A program made the translations under genes and the position numbers. From Nannochloropsis oceanica (Eukaryota; Sar; Eustigmatophyceae; Eustigmatales; Monodopsidaceae), in NCBI GenBank assembly GCA_004519485.1, contig CP038134.1:744001-808000 (forward strand): a stretch of DNA of 64,000 nucleotides, given 5' to 3'. Positions 58,239 through 64,000 of this stretch are shown in pieces. The notes beneath the pieces were generated by a model that was given only the letters and a program-made list of their open reading frames with translations, was not told the origin of the DNA and did not search any database. Within the stretch, counting starts at the first letter, position 1, and every line of letters starts with the position of its first letter.

Positions 58239-61200
58239 CTACAGACTCGACCTCAACACCTCTTGTCCTCCGTCCTTCTCCTTCTCCCCCCCCTCCTCTC
58301 TCCGCCGATAGAACAAAATGTAAGCCTCACGCGTGGCACCCGCCACGTGCTCCTTAGACACCGGCTCACAACTTGAGTCATCAAATCGGTACCATTGCCC
58401 TCCCTCCCTGCCTCCCCCCCACTCTCCTCCCTTCGCATACGCAGTGTAATGTCCATACCCCCGACTTCCAAAGTGATTCGAGACTGCGAACAAATCATAC
58501 ACCGGCCTCCCTCCCTCCTTCTCTCCCTCCCCCAAACAGTGCTCCGACAGGTCCCATCCTTCCAACGGAAACACTACCGGAGTCTCGACCTTCCGATCCA
58601 ACATGTCGAAGCGCTTGAGGGAGAGAATGAGGACGGGGGGTAGGCGCCACAGGGCCAGGGTCTTGATGGCTTGTCTGTGGGATTTGCACCGAGGACAGTA
58701 CCAGCTGTTGTCCTCGTCGAGCCTCTCGGGGCTGGTGAATTTGTAGAGGCAATGGTCCAACGTGAGGGGGGAGGAGGAGAGGGTGGGGTTGAGGGAAGGC
58801 CAGGAGGAGAGGGAGGAGATGGAGGCGATGGACGGAGGGGGAGAGGAGGAGGGAGAGGAGGAGGAGGAGGAGGGAAGGACGCCGAAGACGGTATGGAGGG
58901 GAGCAGAGCCCTCTCTTCCGTTCCTTCCCCCCTCCTTTCCTCCCCCCCCCTCCTCGTGCTGCTGTCCCGGAGGCGTCATTCCCCAAAATCGTCCATGCAT
59001 CCTCCCCTCCCAATCAAGCGCCATCCAATACGCCATTTGATTCTCAGGCCTCACCAACAAGTCCCCTATCCTCTTTCCTCCCTCCCTTCCCCCCTCCCTC
59101 CCTTCTTCCCGACTGGTGGGGAGATAGGCGACAGTGACCTCTTCCATCATTTCCTCCCCCATCTCCTCTGACTCTAGATCATCCCTCGTGACCTTTCTAT
59201 TCCGCCTCTTCTTCTTTCCTTCCCCTCTCTTCTCCCCCCTCTCCTTCTCCCCCTCCTTCCTCCGCAAATACACGAGCTCTCTCCCCATATCGTCGGTCTG
59301 CACCAACTTCAACCCCTCCACCCATCCGTCCCTCCCTCCATCCCTCCCTCCCTCCTCCTCCTCCTCCTCCTTGCTCTTCACCACCAATCGCTCTACCTGC
59401 TTCCAAACGTGCCTTCGAAAGTGTTCAACGGTCCACGTTAATTTAAACCGCATCAATAAAGGATAGCCAATACTTTCCATCTCCCCGTCCTCCCTCCCTT
59501 CCTCCCTTCCTTTCTTGTGAGCGCAATGCCTCCTATGCTGCAAGATCATGTACGGAGCTCTATCCTGCTCGTCCCCCTCCTCCTCCTCCTCCTCCTCCTC
59601 CTCCTCCTCCTCCTCCTCCTTCCCTCCTTCGCCTCTCTCGCCCTCCTCCTCCTCCTGCTCCTGCTCTCGCGTGCTCAGGTTTTCCACTTCAAACGCCACC
59701 AACACCATCCCCTCCTGCTCCCCCACCACCTCCAACCCCCCCCCCCCTCCCTCCCTCCCTCCCTCCCTCCCCCCATCTCCCCACCCAGTCCTCGTCACTG
59801 AAAAATCGCGTCACCCTCCTCTTATTCACTAGCCCTACGTACAAATCATCCTTCTTTACTGCACATGCCTTTTCTAGCTCCTCCTTCAGCTCGCCAATCA
59901 CAGCCCTCCTCCCCAACTCCACCCTTACCATCCGGGGCCTCTCCCCCCTCCCTCCCCCTACCTTCACGGTAGGCCACACCAAAACCTCCACCCACCTCCT
60001 CCCTCCCTCCCTCCCTCCCTCCCTCCTCGGCATCTCAAGCATGACGCAATGGAAGGGGTCGAAGGCCACAGACACATGTCCACACCCGTCCTCCGGGCAG
60101 ACCAGCGTACTTTTCAACAAGCCCCACATCAGATCCACCACCACGGAGTCGTCCCTCCCCCTCACCCTCCCCCAGGCCTCGGCCGCCTGCTCCGCGTCCG
60201 ACCGGGCGCAATCATAGTCCTTCATGTGGATGTAGGGCTTGACCTTGACCCTATTCAGGTCCTCGTGCAATTTGTCCAACACAAAGACGAGTAATTCGTG
60301 GGCATCATGCTGTCCATAGCCGGCAAAGAGGGGGGAAGACCTGACGATGGCCCGCTTGAGCTCCCAGGGCGAGAAAACGGCGTCCTTCCCGAACCACATG
60401 TGCTTCATCATCTTGTCGTATTCCCGTGCCAGTGCCCCACCCGTCCCGAGGGGCGCGGTGACGTTAAGGTCGGGAAGGAAGGCGTTGGTGAGGAAGTGGA
60501 GGGTGAGGGGAAGGACGTGAGCGAGGCACTGAAGGGCGGAATTCATGTAGCAGGTGTTACCCAGATTGAGGAGGCCCACCCGACCACGACGGGAATAATC
60601 AAGGAGGGGGAGGAGGGAGGGCTCGGCGCCTCCTACTCCTTGTCCCGTGGTCGCCGCTGCTGCTGGTGGCGTGCACTGTTTGTGGGCCTTGTGAAAGGGA
60701 AAATGTGATCTTTGGCAACCCTTGGAGCAGTAGTAGACTGTCTTGCATCGGCCGCAACGCTGAGAGGTGGGAGTGTGACAGACCAGGCACGGTTGGCGAG
60801 GAAGGGGAGGAGGGAGGGAGATGTTGGATAGGGAGGAGGAGGAGGAGGAGGAGGAGGAGGAGGAAGAAGAAGAGGAGGAACAGGCCGTAGTTTTTCCATC
60901 GTCGTCGTCGTCGTCGTCCTCCTCCTCCTCCTCCTCCTCCTCCTCCTCCTCCTCCTCCTCCTCCTTCTTCATCACTTCCCCGTGGCACCCATTTCCATTT
61001 GCGTTAGCCATACCACCATCACTCCTCCTCAACCCGCTCTCCCTCTCTCCCTCCGCCGCGATCTCCTCCTCTCCTGCCCCCTGAGTCTGGTCCGCCTTCG
61101 GATGCAGCAGCAACTCCACCCTCCCCTCCTTCCTTCCCTCCCGCCCTACAGCGACGGGTTTTAAGATTGCAGGTCCGCCACCATACCAGCTGGAGATAGC

Positions 61201-62316
61201 GTGCCATACCTCTACAGGAACGGCCTCCCAGTCCTCCCCTCGCTTCAAGCCCTGCTTCAACACCTGCCTTCTTCTTCGGCTGTTGCTACTGGTGCTGCTA
61301 CTGCTGCTGTTGTTCTTGACAAGGAGGCTGGTGGTGTCAATAACTGACGGACCCGTCCGTTCACCCTCAACCTCCTCCCCCTCCCCCTCCTCTTCCTCCT
61401 CCCCTTCCTCTTCCTCCCTCCCCTCCTTTTCCTCCTCATCCTCCTCATGCCAGCCTACATGTTTCTTCCATCCATCCCACCATCGACAGGGTACAATCGC
61501 CCATACATCGTCAGCATCAGAACCTGCCTCTCTCATTTGCATTAAGAGGCGCCGTACATCGCGTCGTTGCTGCTTCCGAGAAGGCCTGGGTCTGGATGGA
61601 GGAATCGCTCCTCCTGGTGGGTGTACATTGGTGGTGGTGCGGCTGCTGCTGCCGTCGGTGAAAAGGGAGAAGGGGGAAGATGAAGAGGAGGAAGAGGAGA
61701 AAGAGGAAAAGGAGCTGATGGTTGCCCCGCTGCTGTTATCTTGCATTTTGACCTGTGACGAAGACAAAGACGAATCTGCTGCTCCAGCTGCTGCTTTAGC
61801 TGCCTTGGTCATGAAGGCCCGTAACTCCTTAGCACTTGTCTCGCACTCCCGCAAGGCGCTCGCCAAGTCAGTTCCTGTCATCATCATCGTCGCGCTACCA
61901 CTAGCGCCACCCTTCTCATCACCAGCCTGACAATTTGGAAATCCTCGTCCTTGCTTTAGACACTCCTCATAATCCGCCAAAGCCTCAGCATGCCGCCCGG
62001 CGCCTCGCAATGCACATGCCCGTCGATAGCGTGCTTTGAAATGGTTCGGGGACAGAGCCAGTACCTGCGTGCAGTCACTTACTGATTCCTTGTAATTTTT
62101 CATTTTGAAATGCACTTGTGCCCGGTTCGTGAGAGATTTGACCAGGTCTGTCAGGATGGAAGGATGAAGCGAGGAGGAGGAGGGGGAGGACTTCCCTTCC
62201 AAGAGCTTGATGGCTTGGCCATAGGCAAAAAGGGCCCCTTTGTACTCTTTTTTGGCAAATTTGTCATTGCCTGCTTCACGCATTCGCGCCGCAAAGTTGG
62301 TAGGAGAGGCTGGCAT
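58239..62316 (-). CDS. USP-family deubiquitinase with TPR, DUSP and MYND domains; frame changes at a G run
   Basis: Cysteine protease that removes ubiquitin. About 1358 residues, intronless. In order: TPR repeats (~5-135, AGNDKFAKKEYKGALFAYGQ); a DUSP domain (~270-430, VWAIVPCRWWDGWKKHVG, later YGGGPAILKP) split by poly-Glu; a MYND zinc finger (~508-545, CLVCHTPTSQRCGRCKTVYY); the Cys box GLLNLGNTCYMNSALQCL (~580); GQHDAHELL; a ubiquitin-like insert; a zinc-ribbon CxxC pair (WYCPRCKSHRQ); and the His box NHFGSRGYGHYTAYA (~1285). At the C12 run on the + strand (59736-59747) the frame shifts by one base between DEDWVGRW and LEVVGEQEG. Total length is one base over a multiple of three, so a single-base indel accounts for it. 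GGGA repeats encode several Gly-Arg-Glu-Gly inserts. ATG 62316 is the first in frame. Confidence 0.85.
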
Positions 62317-62945
62317 TGTCGTCGTATGGTAAGGCACTTAATTCTTAATATTGAGTCCAAGGTGCTGCTGATGCTGCTTCTACTGAAGTTTGCTGGCCGT
62401 TTCGTTTCGTCGGAAGTGGGCTAGGCCATGGTGTATGGTGCGTTGGTATCCTCCTAAGATTGCATGTGGGCCGGCAATTGTGCATGGGGGTCATGTAGGT
62501 GGACGTAAGGAATGTACGGAATGATGTGTAAAAAGGATGAAGGGTGGAGAGGCACACTCTCGAGAGCACAGGCAGTGGCAGCTGATCGTCGCCAGTGCCG
62601 TTGTGCACCGCAACACACGACCCCGCCCTGACCACGCAAGCACACCCGCATTGTCGAACCATCACCACCTCAGCGAAAAAAACTACAGCATCGACAACGT
62701 GCTGTGGGTGAAAGTGGACGTCTGCGGCCAGCATTGGCGGAGGAAATACGCACTTCATCCTCATCAGCATCACCAAGCTCATCCACGTCATGCCTATCAC
62801 CCAAACACAGGCAAGCGCAACGCGAGAGCACAAAATCCAGCAAACCCAACCCACGACCTCACGTGCAACGCCAATCCCTGCAAGGCCACGTTAATTCCCA
62901 GATCAGCAAGGACTCGCAGCTTTTCCTGTTTCATTTGCTCAGCCA
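62317..62945. promoter_or_regulatory. Divergent upstream region of the USP (-) and sugar porter (+) genes
   Basis: 629 bp between two divergent starts. Frames on both strands carry no motif. No TATA element or ordered repeat recognised. Confidence 0.35.
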
Positions 62946-64000
62946 ATGCCGTGGCCTAGCGTATGCACGGGAGCCGCTTCCGCTGGCGCTCGGACGGGTG
63001 CAGTGGCCTCCATCTTCATCTTTTGTGCGCTGGGGGGCTTGCTTTTCGGGTGGGATATTGGTGAGTAACTGAAGACGAGAAGAAAGGTAGTGGTTTGAGA
63101 GCAAGGTGGACTGCGACAGGCTGACCCAAACGTTACTCTGCAACCTTCCCGGCCCCTTTCGTGCACCACAGGGGCGACCGCCTATGTCCTAACTCAGGTC
63201 CAGTCCGCCGACAAGGCGGGCGTCGCATGGGGAGAGCGTATTGAGGCTAATTCTGCCCTGCGTGGTTTCTTCACAGCTTCAGCAGTTGGTGGCGCCTTAG
63301 TGGGCACAATGATCGTCCTGCAGGTCGAAAGCTGGCTGGGCCGGCGGCGGGAGTTGCTGCTGGCATCGTGCTTGTACATGCTCGGAGGAATGACGGAGTT
63401 TGGCTCAAGCTTTGTATCTAATGATGTGGGATTGGCCATATGTTTGCCAGGTCGGTGGGTGTATGGAGGAGGAATCGCCTTTGCCATGCACGCTGCTCCA
63501 GCGTACCTTGCCGAGATGTCCCCTCCGTCCATACGTGGGCTTCTCGTTGCCGCAAAGGAGGGTATGATTGTCTTGGGAATTTTGTTCGCCCAAATCGCTG
63601 GATTTCACTTCCAGGACGCAGAAGGGGGTTGGCGGTGGACCTTTTTTTTGTCCGTGCCTCTGGCTGCGCTGATGGGGGCGGGCATGCTGAGACTGCCACC
63701 GTCGGCTCGCTGGTTGGCATTGCAGGGACGGTGGGAGGAGGCAGAGGCGAGTCTGAGGTTTTTCATGAAGTGTGGCGTGGGGCTTGCGATGGAGGAGATT
63801 AAGGCCAGCATGGTGCTGGAAGACGTGCGGCTTCGTGAGGGAGGGGAGGAAGAAGGACGAGAGGAGGGAGGGTCTGGGGCCCGTAACCAGAGCAGTAGCA
63901 GTAGCAGCAGCAGTAATGAGAAAAAGTTCACACGACACGCGGATAAGAAAGACGCGAAGCACAAACCCACCATTTCGCAAGTCATCCGAAACCCCCGCTA
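62946..64000 (+). CDS. Sugar porter (MFS family), 5' part; runs off the right edge
   Basis: Moves hexoses or polyols across a membrane, usually with protons. Exon 1 is 62946-63060, exon 2 starts at 63172 and is open to the window end (about 314 residues seen of a usual ~500). Helix 1 ends in GGLLFGWDIGATAYVLTQ, the family's G-x-x-FGYDxG element with Trp for Tyr. Helices 2-3 have the loop motif WLGRRRELL (GRR). RWVYGGGIAFAMHAAPAYLAEMSPPSIRG is split here as RWVYGGGIAFA and APAYLAEMSPPSIRG, the PxYxxExxP-type signature. WRWTFFLSVPLA and PPSARWLALQGRWEEA, the PESPRWL-like site, complete six helices. The central loop has an Arg/Glu/Gly and poly-Ser stretch. ATG 62946 is the first in frame after an upstream stop. 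Confidence 0.92.

Overview
This is 64 kb of nuclear DNA from a eukaryote with a gene-dense genome. Small GT-AG introns, plastid-type bipartite leaders (a signal peptide followed by a transit-like stretch) on an EPSP synthase, an ABC1 kinase and an FKBP isomerase, and stramenopile-style domain fusions (PH-MAPK, GPCR-phosphatase) all point to a photosynthetic stramenopile. A eustigmatophyte such as Nannochloropsis or Microchloropsis is my best guess, but that is inference and no taxonomic marker is present. Gene models were built by joining open frames at GT-AG sites so that the phase is kept and family motifs run on unbroken. All models come from reading alone.

Layout. 0-5.4 kb: the 5' part of EPSP synthase (-), NAA10 N-terminal acetyltransferase (+), archease (+), an organelle-type NDP kinase (-). 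5.8-6.9 kb: a broken Fanzor/TnpB-type nuclease fossil (-). 7.8-11.4 kb: a WW-WW-NELF-C/TH1 fusion (+). 11.7-13 kb: an orphan single-pass membrane protein (-). 13.6-21 kb: ABC1K kinase (-), STE24 CAAX protease (+), PDZ-FKBP isomerase (-). 21-27 kb: an orphan protein (+) and a large acyltransferase-3/GT2 fusion (-). 29.7-36 kb: Rab1 (+) and a decayed GPCR/inositol-polyphosphate 5-phosphatase gene (+). 36.4-44 kb: kinesin-14 (-) and a Gln-rich orphan regulator (-). 45-53.6 kb: PH-MAPK (+), two orphans, and a PH-containing, probably myristoylated PI 4-kinase (+). 54.4-64 kb: agmatine deiminase (-), a Stm1/HABP4-like small protein (+), a TPR-DUSP-MYND-USP deubiquitinase (-) and the start of a sugar porter (+).

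The genes do not form one pathway. Many neighbours are divergent pairs sharing 0.25-1.1 kb upstream regions. Several products act on membranes and signalling (Rab1, PI4K, GPCR-5-phosphatase, PH-MAPK, STE24), others in the plastid (EPSPS, ABC1K, FKBP). The most notable contents are unusual domain fusions: WW-NELF-C, AT3-GT2, GPCR-5-phosphatase and PDZ-FKBP.

The sequence is rich in GGGA/CCCT, CAG/CTG and GAG/CTC simple repeats that enter both introns and exons. Two long genes change reading frame exactly at G homopolymers. I found no convincing tRNA, rRNA, CRISPR array or complete transposon.
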